In this document: positions 35,401 through 45,120 of the stretch, piece by piece
Layout: every line of letters begins with the position of its first letter
Numbering within the stretch: the first letter of the stretch is position 1
Assembly (NCBI RefSeq): GCF_964275005.1
Contig: NC_092698.1
Span: 32,994,162-33,058,161 of the forward strand
DNA from: Diadema setosum
Taxonomy: Eukaryota; Echinodermata; Echinoidea; Diadematoida; Diadematidae
Length of the DNA: 64,000 bases
Reading direction: 5' to 3'
Position numbers and translations under genes: made by a program
Notes under the pieces: model-generated
The model's input: only the letters and a program-made list of their open reading frames with translations
Told to the model about the DNA's origin: nothing
The model's database searches: none

Positions 35401-38400
35401 GAAGTCACAGACACATTGATGTGATCATCGAAGCAGCCAATCAATCTGACGCTATATTTCTTGGGGGGGGGGGATGGTGTGGCTATGGCTGTCATTATTT
35501 CTGATATTATTGTGAGTTATTTAAGCACTGTAACAGTGGATATTTTCTCATGAGTAATTTTTTTGTGCTCTGCCGAGTTAAATAAATTTTGCATGTTTTT
35601 GATTCTGAATCATCAAAACATTACATAGTGGTACATAAACAAGCAAGAAGACATTTGCATGCTTTTATTTTCATGCTAGTGTAAACACAGAAGTTTTCAT
35701 GGTGCATTAATTCTTGCATATTTTGCGCTACTTTTCACTAGCACAAATTCTAAAACCCATGAAAATATCTTCACAATTTTCTCTGCACATTTTGAATGGG
35801 TTGACAACTCTGCAGCGTGAATTCAAGAACCTGTGAATTTGTGTTTTTGCATTGCAAAGCACAAAGAATTGATTACATGAAAGTATGGACGTTTACAATA
35901 TAGTTTTTGATTGCACAAAATGCTCGAAAATTTCCACTCCGTGAACATTTCCACTGTTACTGTACTCTGAGAGCAATGCATATCCCCAACTTCAATATTT
36001 CTACATAACCATTTTCCCAGCATAAACAATAACCAACAAGGCAGCACGAGCTGCCTATGCATAACTACAGACAACTGAACAGTGTCATTGTACTTTATTT
36101 GCACAGGGTGTACCTAAAAAGTCTGTCCACATTTTATTACATGCTACTTTCTCCATTGTTTGTCATTGTCTGCGTGAAACTTTTCCTCCAAGAGTACATA
36201 CCCAAGAATGTTCGGTCCATGGAAGAACATTACAAAACATATTTTTGTCAAATGATCATTTTAATCCGATAACATATGATGTGTGGTCTTACCCACATTA
36301 TATGATTTTTACCCCTTTAGGCCTACAGTTTATTCAGTTCATGTGGATGTGCACATCATGTAACAAATGTAAACATAACAAGGCCAGTAATCCATGTTCA
36401 TAGTGGGTACACATATGTCATTACTTGACTTCAGAACTAATGTCCATTGTGGAGTTTGCTGTTGAATGGTGCAGTGATTTCCCTCTTGTGCAATTGATAT
36501 GACTGCTGCCAGTCTGGAGTTGGAGTCCATGTCTTTGTTCTAATTATTTAAGTTGCTGGATTCTTTCTCTCTCTTTGATCAGCTAAGAAAATCGGCAGTG
36601 ACTGTTGATTTCAACTTGCCTGTTTTCTGCCTTTGTTTGTATTTTATCCTAGCAAATGCAATGTCCTCTTTGCCCAATTTTATTTGCAAACAGATGCTTT
36701 TATGTAAGGCTCTTTTTTATTCAGCATTTCTTTTATCTAAGACAGGTACAAATATCACCTGTGATACCTTATGATACTCTGTGAATTGTCATATCTTCCT
36801 GTATTCTCTTTCTTTTTATTGACTTATTTACAACTCTTTGTTTGAGGTTATGACATTTCGAATCCCCTTGCATGCATCTACTCAAATTGAGTTTTTGAAG
36901 CAAGATGAAATGCAATGTATAATGTGCATAATCTGTCAATTTGTCAACTTTTTGTGGTGATTGTTAAATTTGTGTCAGCATAGATAGATAATAGAAGCAA
37001 ATATAGAGGATGACTACATTGTTATTATTTACAGTTGCTGGCAATCACCAATGATGGTTACAGTACCTTTTCCCTTACTGCACTGAAAGCTTTCAGTAAT
37101 CAGGTGTTTGGTTCAGGACCCTCATCAAGTAACTCTTGTCATCTACACTGTCTTGTAACGAGATGAATTTATGACGGTGACAAGTCATTGAAAATTGAAT
37201 TCTGAAAGGAGAAGACTGAAACTGGAGCCAGTGAGATGACTTTCTTGTCTTAATGAAAAATAAAGAAGAGAGAGAGAGAGAAAAAAAAAATTTTATGAAC
37301 AACTAGGACAGATTATGAAATATGCTTGTGAAGTGGCTGTATTAAGAAAAGTGAACCACTCCCACCGGCATATACATGGAAAAGTGCTGTGCTGTGAACA
37401 CATCCCTTCTTTCCTCATCTCTTGTCAGGCGTATCACCATGAAGGATCTGCAGAAGATCACCCCACCCACAGACCTCATCAAGAAGATCCAGGTGTCGCA
37501 GCCCAAGGAGCAGGTGGAGAGGACCCTCCTCTTACAGGGTCTGGAGTCCGTCTACCGGTTCACGCTGGGCTCTATCGCTGGAGGTGAGTGTGTTTGTCAG
37601 GGGGGTGACAGCTACCTACTAAAGGTACCCATTCCCTGTCAGTGTGCGGCCTCAGCAGGGATGAAGGGTGCCACCGGAGGAACATAGATTTTCATGAAGA
37701 ATGGTAGATTTAGGAAACACCTACATTATAACCAAGTGCTCAAGGAATTGTGCATGTGATGGAAAAAGCCTTCAAGAGTTGCCACGATAGGGCATCAGGC
37801 AGACTGAAGAAAAAAATATGTGTCTGAAGAGTGTCCAGTGTAAAGAAAGAAAAAATTGTGTGCCTCTGAATTTAATGGTATTTTCAAGACACATGGAGTG
37901 ACTTCATTTTTATGTCAACAAAACTGGAAGTAATGTTTGGAATTATGTGTCACTGTTAAAGTTTGTACTTTTAATTTAGACAGCTTTTTAGGATTGCACA
38001 ATGACCTGGTCAGAAGTAAAAAGAAAAAAGAAAAAAAAAAAAGCAAATGATGATATCTGTGTTGTCAGCTTAAGAAGTCAGGGCCATTTTCACTCTGTTA
38101 CACAAAGTTGACCATTCTCAATAATTCAAAACTTGTTTGCAGCCACTGGTGCTACAGCAGTGTACCCCATCGACCTGGTCAAAACAAGAATGCAGAACCA
38201 GCGAAGCGGTCAACTGGTCGGAGAGTTGATGTACAAGAACAGCTGGGACTGTTTCAAGAAGGTCATCAGGCACGAGGGCTTCTTTGGTCTCTACAGAGGT
38301 AAGTCAAACATGCGGCCGGTCACTTGGAACCTGAGATTGTGCTGGAGTCATTTCAGAAGGTCCATGTTCTCAAGTTACTTTTTTCTTCAAGGAATCTTAG

Positions 38401-41400
38401 TCTTCATCCTGCCGATGATGCGAGATGTGTTGGAGGTAGTCCTTGGATTAGTGCAGGATCAGCATTGTGGGTGATGTTGTTCTCATTTGGAAGAGTAGTA
38501 TGACCTTACAAGACAGTGATATTGATGCATCACGGTAAAGGTGGAGATTTTGTGCAACAAGTATTTGGCACTTGGTCGAGTATAATGAATTTCATTGGTT
38601 CATAATTTCATTGTTTGTCAACCCTTTCCATGCGATAGTGTGAATTCACAAGGATGAAACTTTGTAAAGTATTTGCATAATGTTGGTTTCATGTTCGCAT
38701 CACATCAAGCAAATTGGATAAAAACATCAGTACCATGAACTGTAGTCCCAAGTTTAGGTGAAGCATGCAAGGAAAGTGATTTTATCATAGAGAGTAGAGA
38801 TTCTGCCGCGATGTGAGTTAAAATGTATGAAAGCTCCAAGTATGTGATAGTGAAAGTAGGTGGGGTAAGGGTGATGAGGTTTTGTAATGAGCATCAACTG
38901 ACTGCTTGATGTGCCACTGCACCCACTGATGTCTCTCCCCCAGGTCTCCCTCCCCAGCTGGTGGGAGTGGCTCCAGAGAAGGCCATCAAACTGACCATGA
39001 ATGACCTGGTGAGGGACCATGTCAGGAGAGAAGATGGCACCTATCCATTCTGGGGAGAGATGCTGGCCGGTGGATGTGTGAGTAACCCAAGGCCACTGGT
39101 CTAGATTTGTGGGAAATGGAAAGTGGCCATATTGTGAAACACAATGTCATAGTTTATTTAACTCTTATTTAACTCTTTTACCATTGTCTGGTTTTTCAAC
39201 TGTACATAAACTGAAAATAAACCTCGAAAACAACAACAACAACAGCAACAAAAAGTCATAGGATACACTGTTTTATAAGGGGTAAATATTGAAAATATTT
39301 CTAGGCAAGTGTAAAATCCACGATGAGGAAAAATTCAATGAGGTATATTCAGGGTTAAGTCTGAAGACTATCTGGTGTCTTCATAGTTGCCCTGTTCCTT
39401 CAGTTCTTTATTTGAATTGTTAAGGTCACTTCCCTTGGTGCTGTTGAAAGCTGCGACGAGGGGGATTGGAATGTGATTGGCCAATGAGGTTCCTCCCTCC
39501 GAGAGTTGATGCTAACCCATCTGTCTCCCGTTTTTCCTCATCCCAGGCTGGTGCATCCCAGGTGATGTTCACCAACCCTCTGGAGATTGTCAAGATCAGG
39601 CTGCAGGTAGCTGGGGAGATCCAGACTGGGCCCCGTGTCAGTGCCATCTCGGTCATGAAGGACCTGGGTTTCTTTGGGCTCTACAAAGTAAGAAAGGGTC
39701 ACCAGTCTGTTTTAGACTTAATGGTGGCTTACACTTTTGTATCATCCTGCATTATATTTGCATGAAATCATCTCATATGTGACGATTATTCCAGTGAAAA
39801 GGACAGTAGCTACATTACCAATTTGCCTTATGTGATTGTAGGAGTGAGATGCCATCAATGGGCGATGCTTAATGGAGTATAGTCACCATTAGCAGTCACT
39901 GTAAAATGGGTGGTGTGCTGAGTGGCAGGTATTCTATCAAGTATTAGTAGCTCGTAGCTCTGAGCAATTTCTGTTACTCCATCAGTCACTCAAGATATGT
40001 CTGTTAACATGCTTAACCCTAAAAGGGCCGGGGGGGGGGCGGAATCCGCCCCCCCTCGACGTTTCGCGCTATAATTCTGTAACGCAAGAAGGCCTCATCG
40101 CGAGGCTTCTTGACTTTCTTCGTTCAAGTCTCGCGCAACTTTTGAGACCAAATTTGCAACGTCCGCGCATACTTTTGCGAAGCCACGCCCATTTTTGTAA
40201 CGGAATGTCGCTCCAAAACGGGCACAATTTTGTGATTTTGTGTACATTTCCTATGGAAAACAGTGCTCTGTCATGAAAGGCATAAAAACCTGATTATTTT
40301 TACAATTAATCACTTTCATTGATTAATTTTGTGCTAATTATGGTAGAAAAGTGGTCAGTGACAATTTCCAATGAAAAAACAAAGAAAAAACAAAAGTTGA
40401 AAAACAAAGAAATACATAAATTCTGAAAACAATAAAATACATAAGAATTGAAATGAGTTTTGGAAGTTTTTGTGATGTACAATTGTTGAATATGCTAAAA
40501 CAGATTTACAGATCAAAAATTAGACTCTCAATGCTTTTAATTAAGCTAAAATATCACCTTGAGCTTAATTTGCATAATTAATTAATTAAAATTAGAAATT
40601 GATTGTTTCAAAAAATCTTATGACACAATCTTGTAGATTATGACGCGGGTCTCACGCATGCAAAATTTCATCGCGATCGCACCACCGATGGCCGAGATCT
40701 CAGGGGGGGGCGGAATCCGCCCCCCCCCCCCCCCCCCCCCCCGGTCTGAGCATAGCCAAAAAAGCCCGGCCCCTTTAGGGTTAATCTGTACACATCTGGC
40801 AGAGTGGTTATTAACTCACAGGAAGAAATTAGAGAGGAAAAAAAAAAAACCTTCAACCTGTTGAGGACGAGTCCCAAGTATTTAATACTCAGGCAGGTGT
40901 GTATGGGAAATGCGTATTGCAGCAAAATCACTCCGTCCTCAATGGGTTAGATAACAACATAGGTATGCCATGATTGGTTAAAACTCTAAATACTAAGATT
41001 TTGTTTCCTTTTCATGATGAAATAGATGTTTTATAAATAAGAATTTATTTTAATGTATGGAGCAGAAAAATTTAGGCTAAATAGTTATAAGTTTCTTGGC
41101 AGCCAGGTAGAGTTCTGTAATGTCTTTAGGAAGACAATCATTTTCTGACCACCAAGTTGTAATTTCCTGTTGTTTCCTTGCATCCAGGGGGCGAGGGCGT
41201 GTTTCCTTCGTGACATCCCTTTCTCAGCCATCTACTTCCCAGTCTACGCTCACCTCAAGACGTACTTTGCAGACAGGGAGGGGCACAATTCTCCCACCTC
41301 GCTGCTGTGTGCAGCCACATTAGCAGGTCAGCCATACAATTTCATTCTTTGCGTCTCTTTCCCCCTCTGTTGTGATTTATGTCTTGTGTTTTCAGCCTTG

Positions 41401-43981
41401 TCACTTTGCTTCGACTCATTCAGTTGTTAGTCCAGCCTACCGTTTGGTACCATACCATGTGGCAAAGTCAATTTTCTATTGTGAACTGACCTGCTACATT
41501 TCTAGACAAATTTGATAGAAATTTGCTATGCAGGTGGGGGACAGACAGGAGAGGTATATACTAATATTGTGTACATAGCGTGGTCTACCTCCACTCGTGC
41601 TTGAGTTGACACACAACTTCACTTAAACAACTCTCCATTCTAGATGTGATGAAATACCATATGGTGTGTGTAACATCTATCAAAATACAAGCTCTTTGCT
41701 TGAAGCAAAAGGTCACTTCACTCTTTCCAAGCATCTAACTTTCTCTAGCACAAATTACTGGTACCTTCCCCAACACTGTCGTGATGAAATCCACCGATTT
41801 CATTCAGACTTTCTGTGAATGGCAACTAGTGATCACCCGTATTGCTGCATGAATAACCCTTTCCCCACTACACTGGATGACATAGGCAAATACATGTCTC
41901 TTGTTCATGTATTTGCTCTTCAATGTGAAAATGATAAATATGAAGACTGTCTTTTAGAAGTGAAGAAAGAAAGACATCCGCAAAGTATGTGCAGTGAAAT
42001 ACATTCATGTGTGTCCATGAAAAGTTTCTCTGACAAGCAAGCCGTTGCAATGGACATTTAACACTCAAATATATGCATCCGATAAATTCCAATTTTAGGG
42101 GAATCAGATTCATTGTTTTTAGTGACTTCTTAGAATAAACCTCAGATGATGAATCCAATTGAAATTGCACCTTGTAATTCTGACATTTTTCACTGTCTGG
42201 CAGCCATGATTTCAGAATGACTGAACTTTATTTGTAACCTTTTACACTTGGTAGCAGGAAGACCATTGCTGCATGTGATTTGACTCACAAGATTTGTCAT
42301 CCTTTCACCATCAGGTGCTCCGGCTGCCTACTCAGTAACCCCCGCAGACGTGATCAAGACAAGACTACAGGTGGTAGCAAGGACAGGTCAGGCAACCTAC
42401 TCTGGCGTCATTGACTGCGCACGGAAGATCTACAAGCAGGAGGGCTTCAGAGCGTTCTGGAAAGGCGGACCTGGTAGGATTCTGGAGTCGGGGGTAAAAG
42501 GGGGTGCATGGATGGGTGGGACAGGTATAGTTTGATCGACATGCCCCTTGGGAGACAATAAAAAGTGGATATCAGCCTCCAGTGATGCTCAGATAATAAT
42601 GTACATCGGTGTGAAATGCAGTCTTGAAGTATGTTCACACTAAGCATATTTGCATACAAAGATTTTAAACTGGATTATACCACTCTACACGAGACATAAG
42701 GTTGTTTGTGCCTCATATGATTGTGTTGTGTCACATTATCGTGAGTGAAAAATCAAAAAAAAAAAAATGCTTGACTCTCATCAGTGCCACACTTGAATGA
42801 CTGCTAAACTTGACCCCGATCATCTCATTGTTATTCCTTGGCTGCAGCTCGAATCTTCAGATCGTCGCCCCAGTTCGGTGTGACCCTGCTAACCTACGAG
42901 TTACTGCAGAGGGCGATACCCATCGACTTTGGTGGCAGGTAGGTGTGAGGGATGTGAGTGTGTTATGATATTGGGATAATTGTGTTAGATGTCTCCATTT
43001 GTCCCTCTTTGCACAAATGTGAAATGATTTCTACAGAGCATACATTTTCAAATGAATGAATCAATTATAACATGGGTTCAAGAATATAACCAATCAAGAG
43101 CGCTGAAATGAGTCATGTGTGCGCTCTTGATTTTCTTACTGACGTGCACAGCCCTGCAAAAAGTGTGCAATGAAAAAGCATAGCAGCATGGCGTGTTATC
43201 CTCGCGGCAACTGATGTCACAATTTATACTCTGGCAGTGTGCATTCAGTAAGTTGTTAAAAAGCATTTCGTGAGCTACTTTTCATGCTCTCAATCACATT
43301 TTTCTGTAAACAACTTCTAGTTCGTACTGCGGCCGCGCCTGCCAGTCTCCATTGTGCATATATATGTGTGTACATACGTACCGGCACTGTGTAAATAAAG
43401 CGTTTGCCAGATGCAAGTGCCTGAGTGTTTGAAACGAACATCTTTGGACATCTTGACATTTGAGCAGGATTTATATGTAACTGAGTGGTATTGACCTATA
43501 AAGGTACACGAAAAATGCTGCTAATTTTTTACCCATTTTTTATATTAAATAATGCACAGGTTTAAGTTTATGACGTTAGTGGAGATGCTGCTCACTCTCG
43601 GGTATTCACAATGTAGTGCATGTTTCGCCATCGTAAATACCCTCAAGTGCTGCATCTCCACTAACGCACTCTCACCTGTGTATTCTTTGTAAAATAACCC
43701 TGAAATGAATGATTGCTCTTTTTCCTCCAAAAGTAACGTCAGAAATATGATGTAACAATGGATGACCTCTTGATATGATTTGTGCTCTTGATCTCCTTCC
43801 TTCCTACAGACGACCTGAGGGGTCAGAGGTCAAAACACCAACCCATCCAGCTGACCTCCCTCCAGTCAATCCAGATCACATCGGAGGCATGCAGCTGGCT
43901 GTCGCCACCTTCTCTGGCGTCGAATCCAAGTTCGGCCTCTTCCTACCCAAGTTCAGAACCATGCAGGCGCAGGCGAGCTAA
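15410..43981 (+). CDS. slc25a12/slc25a13: Aralar/citrin-type mitochondrial aspartate/glutamate carrier, 15 exons (first coding exon unplaced)
   Basis: Spliced exons: 15410-15466, 17830-17972, 19341-19456, 23040-23179, 23711-23857, 27701-27839, 28397-28490, 37429-37583, 38143-38298, 38944-39077, 39547-39687, 41188-41326, 42315-42473, 42848-42938, 43810-43981. All borders are AG/GT and the frame is continuous, giving 660 residues plus stop (vertebrate proteins are about 675). Order: N-terminal calcium-sensor half with EF-hand loops at residues 62-73 and 96-107, linker about 250-325, then three mitochondrial-carrier repeats with PxDxxK at 339-344, PxExxK at 438-443 and PxDxxK at 530-535. The family exchanges matrix aspartate for cytosolic glutamate plus a proton across the inner mitochondrial membrane, under cytosolic Ca2+ control, in the malate-aspartate shuttle. 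Residue counts start at the first visible exon. A single invertebrate homologue of the vertebrate pair is likely, so no paralogue is assigned. Confidence 0.95.
16597..16672. repeat. CT-rich microsatellite
   Basis: A run of ctctctatctccctctctctc-type dinucleotides followed by a T run and a short G run, in intron 2. Confidence 0.9.
17390..17420. repeat. Poly(T) tract
   Basis: About 31 uninterrupted T in intron 2, upstream of exon 3; it could be the complement of an old retrotransposed poly(A) tail. Confidence 0.85.
17830..17972 (+). CDS. slc25a12/slc25a13: Carrier exon 3
   Basis: Encodes [17 protein letters not shown] and, at the end, [11 protein letters not shown], which is near-identical to vertebrate aralar and starts the first Ca2+-binding EF loop. 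The acceptor is ttcacatcag; the donor is ggGTACGT. The last two bases (GG) complete a Gly with the next exon. Confidence 0.95.
18604..18995. mobile_element. MITE family A, copy 1 (carrier intron 3)
   Basis: Begins tttaaaggga and contains gagataatgagaaacc, tatgaaatatgaaagagcatg and the internal inverted pair tttatttgatgaaaattgg / ccaattttcatcaaataaa. The right arm is degraded. It is closely similar to 23870-24246 and 61738-62132. Confidence 0.75.
19341..19456 (+). CDS. slc25a12/slc25a13: Carrier exon 4
   Basis: Encodes [19 protein letters not shown] then [16 protein letters not shown]. It completes the first EF loop (acidic residue 12 is Glu) and contains most of the second loop (D1, N3, S5, G6). 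The donor is a consensus GTAAGT; the single leftover A joins GT of the next exon to give Ser. Confidence 0.95.
21351..21483. repeat. Homopolymer cluster (C, A and G runs)
   Basis: A C run directly joined to about 20 A, then after about 80 bp a run of about 20 G. Lengths in such tracts are prone to sequencing error. Confidence 0.8.
21833..22520. mobile_element. Inverted-repeat DNA element, ~690 bp (carrier intron 4)
   Basis: The left terminus gtgaccctgcaccacaaaac, continuing gaacaaaaagtc, is mirrored by gactttttgttcgttttgtg, continuing atgcatggtcac, at the right. The terminal repeats are about 32 bp. Internal sequence has no transposase frame, so it is non-autonomous. The ends do not match the other palindromes in the window. 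Confidence 0.8.
23040..23179 (+). CDS. slc25a12/slc25a13: Carrier exon 5
   Basis: Begins by completing Ser, then EFKEVF, giving Glu at position 12 of the second EF loop. Continues through [20 protein letters not shown] and EFTQFLH, matching the IPFNW..F..LHFG..RK region of aralar. The donor is GTGAGT. Confidence 0.95.
23711..23857 (+). CDS. slc25a12/slc25a13: Carrier exon 6
   Basis: 49 codons, phase 0 at both ends. Reads [11 protein letters not shown], then a degenerate EF-like stretch [12 protein letters not shown] (Asp rather than Glu at position 12), then [14 protein letters not shown]. The acceptor is cctgacccag; the donor is GTGAGT. Confidence 0.95.
23870..24246. mobile_element. MITE family A, copy 2 (carrier intron 6)
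   Basis: Starts ttaaagggactgtacag only about 13 bp after the exon 6 donor, with gagataatgagaaacc and gaaatatgaaagagcatgta in the same order as copy 1. It ends aactgtccacaccctttaa, the inverted form of its start. Its closeness to a splice donor makes it notable. Confidence 0.8.
24285..24545. repeat. Dispersed repeat family B, copy 1
   Basis: Contains tttttgcaaattgccactgg and cattcaatgcat...agtgtagacaaga, which recur reverse-complemented at 46625-46700. Repeated tcgcgaa words are also shared with the element at 26829-27050. Confidence 0.6.
26565..26672. repeat. Dispersed repeat family C with telomere-like words, copy 1
   Basis: A run of ttaggg/ggttag words (for example ggttaggatcagggttagagttagg) followed by gggtctggggtaattgacca and ggtaattgtcctag. 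The same arrangement occurs at 57600-57785. Confidence 0.65.
26829..27050. mobile_element. Short inverted-repeat element with CGCGAA words (carrier intron 6)
   Basis: The left end actgtataagctgttat and the right end ataacagctgatacagt are inverted repeats flanked by TA. The interior has several ttcgcg/cgcgaa pairs. About 220 bp, no coding capacity, MITE-like. Confidence 0.7.
27147..27610. mobile_element. Harbinger-like MITE, ~464 bp (carrier intron 6)
   Basis: Termini ggccccagtcacat and atgtgactggggca are inverted repeats, flanked on both sides by TTA, as expected for the 3-bp TWA target duplications of PIF/Harbinger movers. The interior is built of recurring acacgga, gatccccgg and ctacacgg words with internal palindromy. 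It contains long but composition-driven open frames on both strands. It ends about 90 bp before exon 7. Confidence 0.7.
27701..27839 (+). CDS. slc25a12/slc25a13: Carrier exon 7
   Basis: Reads [18 protein letters not shown], then [20 protein letters not shown], closely matching the aralar segment [20 protein letters not shown]. The acceptor is attccacag. The exon lies about 90 bp downstream of a palindromic element (27147-27610), so that element is close to its branch-point region. Confidence 0.95.
28397..28490 (+). CDS. slc25a12/slc25a13: Carrier exon 8
   Basis: Reads (K)[20 protein letters not shown] then [12 protein letters not shown]. It matches TKEEF...GQVTP.E.DIL. The normally acidic LADLY stretch of vertebrates is replaced by HICCLD, a local divergence with two adjacent cysteines. 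The donor is GTAAGC. An intron of almost 9 kb follows. Confidence 0.9.
28491..31770. other. Start of the ~9-kb carrier intron 8, no exon supported
   Basis: AT-rich DNA with T runs at 29573-29586 and 29807-29821 and no recognised element or coding segment. The open frames at 29392 and 30439 have no known motif and lack conserved splice context. Confidence 0.4.
31826..31895. repeat. TCCG tetranucleotide microsatellite
   Basis: About 17 tandem gtcc/tccg units with two cttccg interruptions. Confidence 0.95.
32014..32651 (+). promoter_or_regulatory. Five clusters of AGGTCA half-sites, many in DR1 arrangement
   Basis: Clusters lie at about 32014-32042, 32160-32193, 32312-32342, 32464-32491 and 32627-32651. 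Most include aggtcaaaggtca, two AGGTCA half-sites separated by one base (DR1), the consensus for RXR/HNF4/COUP-TF type receptors. They are spaced at roughly 150-bp intervals because the host element is internally repeated. Function is untested; this may be a by-product of the repeat. Confidence 0.45.
33111..33747. other. Intron 8 segment, no exon supported
   Basis: Contains an open frame at 33328-33519 after a good polypyrimidine tract, rejected as a carrier exon because it meets a stop in the frame set by exon 8. Otherwise ATAATC-rich simple sequence near 33650-33735. Confidence 0.4.
33748..34308. mobile_element. Long-arm palindromic MITE, ~560 bp, TTAA ends (carrier intron 8)
   Basis: Left: ttaaaggacaagtt...gaggattgagagaatg-like...agtagaacacat...gaaagtttgaggaaaat. 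Right: the same words inverted, ending aacttgtcctttaa. The arms are about 190 bp with moderate mismatches, and both outer ends read TTAA. No transposase frame. Such a structure would give a long hairpin in the pre-mRNA. Confidence 0.85.
34309..37428. other. Remainder of carrier intron 8, nothing specific
   Basis: AT-rich DNA. A G run sits at 35463-35472, and a region near 35040-35110 rich in tttaatttattttcatattc resembles the 3' end of a retroposon but cannot be bounded. A GA/A tract (37268-37289) lies about 140 bp before exon 9. No exon is supported. Confidence 0.35.
37429..37583 (+). CDS. slc25a12/slc25a13: Carrier exon 9
   Basis: Starts [11 protein letters not shown], aligning with GRLTLADIERI. 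It then contains the poorly conserved linker ([20 protein letters not shown]) and enters the carrier domain at [16 protein letters not shown] content is clearly above the flanking introns. The donor is GTGAGT. Confidence 0.95.
38143..38298 (+). CDS. slc25a12/slc25a13: Carrier exon 10
   Basis: Reads [20 protein letters not shown], the first carrier signature, followed by [20 protein letters not shown] and FFGLYRG. It is nearly identical to vertebrate citrin. The acceptor is cttgtttgcag; the donor is GTAAGT. Confidence 0.97.
38944..39077 (+). CDS. slc25a12/slc25a13: Carrier exon 11
   Basis: Reads [32 protein letters not shown] and EMLAGGC. The [10 protein letters not shown] motif is invariant in the family. 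The acceptor follows tctctcccccag; the donor is GTGAGT. Confidence 0.97.
39547..39687 (+). CDS. slc25a12/slc25a13: Carrier exon 12
   Basis: Reads [20 protein letters not shown], the second carrier signature, then [20 protein letters not shown] and GFFGLYK. Phase 0 at both ends, 47 codons. Confidence 0.97.
40013..40784. mobile_element. TTAA-flanked element with long G/C hairpins, ~770 bp (carrier intron 12)
   Basis: The left end ttaaccctaaaagggccggg is mirrored by cccggcccctttagggttaa. Near both ends lies a G run followed by cggaatccg and a C run (40030-40056 and 40702-40742), each a self-complementary hairpin. TTAA at both outer ends suggests a piggyBac-type target preference. The interior is AT-rich and non-coding. 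Confidence 0.75.
40855..40955. repeat. Dispersed repeat fragment related to 24245-24315
   Basis: cctgttgaggacgagtc...actcaggcaggtgt...gggaaatgcgt matches, reading the later part in reverse complement, cctgttgagaacaagctgac...acgcatttcctatagacacctgcctgagta. A small rearranged pair. Confidence 0.5.
41188..41326 (+). CDS. slc25a12/slc25a13: Carrier exon 13
   Basis: Reads [20 protein letters not shown] and [20 protein letters not shown], matching the [18 protein letters not shown] block. The acceptor is ttgcatccag; the donor is GTCAGC, the weakest of the set. Confidence 0.96.
42315..42473 (+). CDS. slc25a12/slc25a13: Carrier exon 14
   Basis: Reads [20 protein letters not shown], the third carrier signature, then [17 protein letters not shown] and [10 protein letters not shown]. 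The vertebrate counterpart of the last residues is WKGTAAR/WKGAGAR, so GGP is a small departure. The donor is GTAGGA. Confidence 0.96.
42848..42938 (+). CDS. slc25a12/slc25a13: Carrier exon 15
   Basis: Reads [20 protein letters not shown] and [10 protein letters not shown], matching [19 protein letters not shown]. The acceptor is cttggctgcag; the donor is GTAGGT. Confidence 0.96.
43545..43690. repeat. Imperfect foldback (carrier intron 15)
   Basis: gacgttagtggagatgctgc at 43571 is mirrored by gctgcatctccactaacgca at 43650, with cgggtattcac / gtaaatacc inside. About 140 bp, 120 bp upstream of the terminal exon. Confidence 0.65.
43810..43981 (+). CDS. slc25a12/slc25a13: Carrier terminal exon 16 with stop
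   Basis: Reads [40 protein letters not shown] and [17 protein letters not shown], then TAA at 43979-43981. It matches the family tail NPDHIGGY.LA.ATF.GIE.KFGL.LP. The acceptor is cttccttcctacag. Confidence 0.97.
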
Positions 43982-44461
43982 CTTCAGCGTTGTTTGTGGC
44001 CGGCCATAGCCAGAGTGTGGCAGGAGGAAATTCTACTAAATACTAAAACTAGCACAGAGCATTTGTAGGTGTGATATGAGATGCAAATGCGTGGCCGTGA
44101 GTGTATTGGGGCGGGAGCTGATAGGTGCAAATCTATCCCTTGTGGTTTGCTGGTCTTTGATTGATGCAGTGCATGCAAACAAGGTGGAAACACACTGAGC
44201 TGTACATTATACTCTTGTGTGCTTTTATCGTGTATTCTGGTATAGCCAAATTGATTATAATGAACGCATTCACGAGGAGCGTAAACTGGGCAAGTGCAGG
44301 GTCCCTGTCACTCAGAGCGTTGCAGCCACTGTAGCCTGCAGTGTTTGTAGTTACCATAGCAACAGCTAGAATACTCACAGCTCATTGGCTTATTTGCCCT
44401 GCTGCTGCTACACATGGTAACTGAAAGTGTTGTAGGTTGCTAGCGACGCAGAGTACTTTTC

Positions 44462-44467
44462 AATAAA
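44462..44467 (+). terminator. Candidate poly(A) signal of the carrier gene
   Basis: AATAAA lies about 480 bp after the carrier stop codon, the first canonical signal found downstream. The region between is GC-richer than the intergenic DNA beyond, as expected for a 3' UTR. Confidence 0.5.
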
Positions 44468-44989
44468 ACAGGGCTGTATTCATCGCAATGAATGTAAAAC
44501 TACCAACTTTAAAAGGGATCATAGCTGTAAAACCAACTCTGAGCATCATACATAAAGCAGGATATGTATATCTCATAAGGTCTGTATCTATCAAATGTGA
44601 CTCAATCTGTTTCTGTGTTTTAAATTGTGATTATAACATACCATCAGCACCTGACGTACCAGTAAAAAGTGACATGTGACAGCTATACAGTGTTCATGTA
44701 TTTATTGGTCACACATGGTATCAATGCCTACTTCAGTTTCTTGTACGTGCAGAAGGGTTTTTGAAGTGATGAGGTAGTCTTTTCTTTTTCTTTCTTTTTT
44801 GTATTGGTTTTGACTGAGTAAACACTATCACAATAAGTATTTTGTGTTGTGCTTCGTAAAGAAATGAATTGCTGCCTCACTTGGACATGCCGAGTTTTTC
44901 AAAGTTTTTTTTTTGTTTTTTTGTTTTTTTGTCAATGCAGTGCACTCCCATTGTATTGGACATGTTTATAACAAAATACTTGTTACAAT

Positions 44990-45120
44990 GAAGTAAAAAT
45001 TCAGGTTCTAAGACCATCATCTTTATATAGTTTACTGTTCGGCTATAACAAAATTTTGATATAACTAAAGAAAACAGCTGTTCCCAAGGACTTCGTTATA
45101 ATGGGGATCGCCTGTACCGT
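44990..45120. repeat. Dispersed repeat family D, copy 1
   Basis: ttcggctataacaaaatttt...gatataactaaagaaaac...gctgttcccaagg...cgttataatggggatcgcctgta. It aligns along its length with 47960-48058. Confidence 0.7.
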
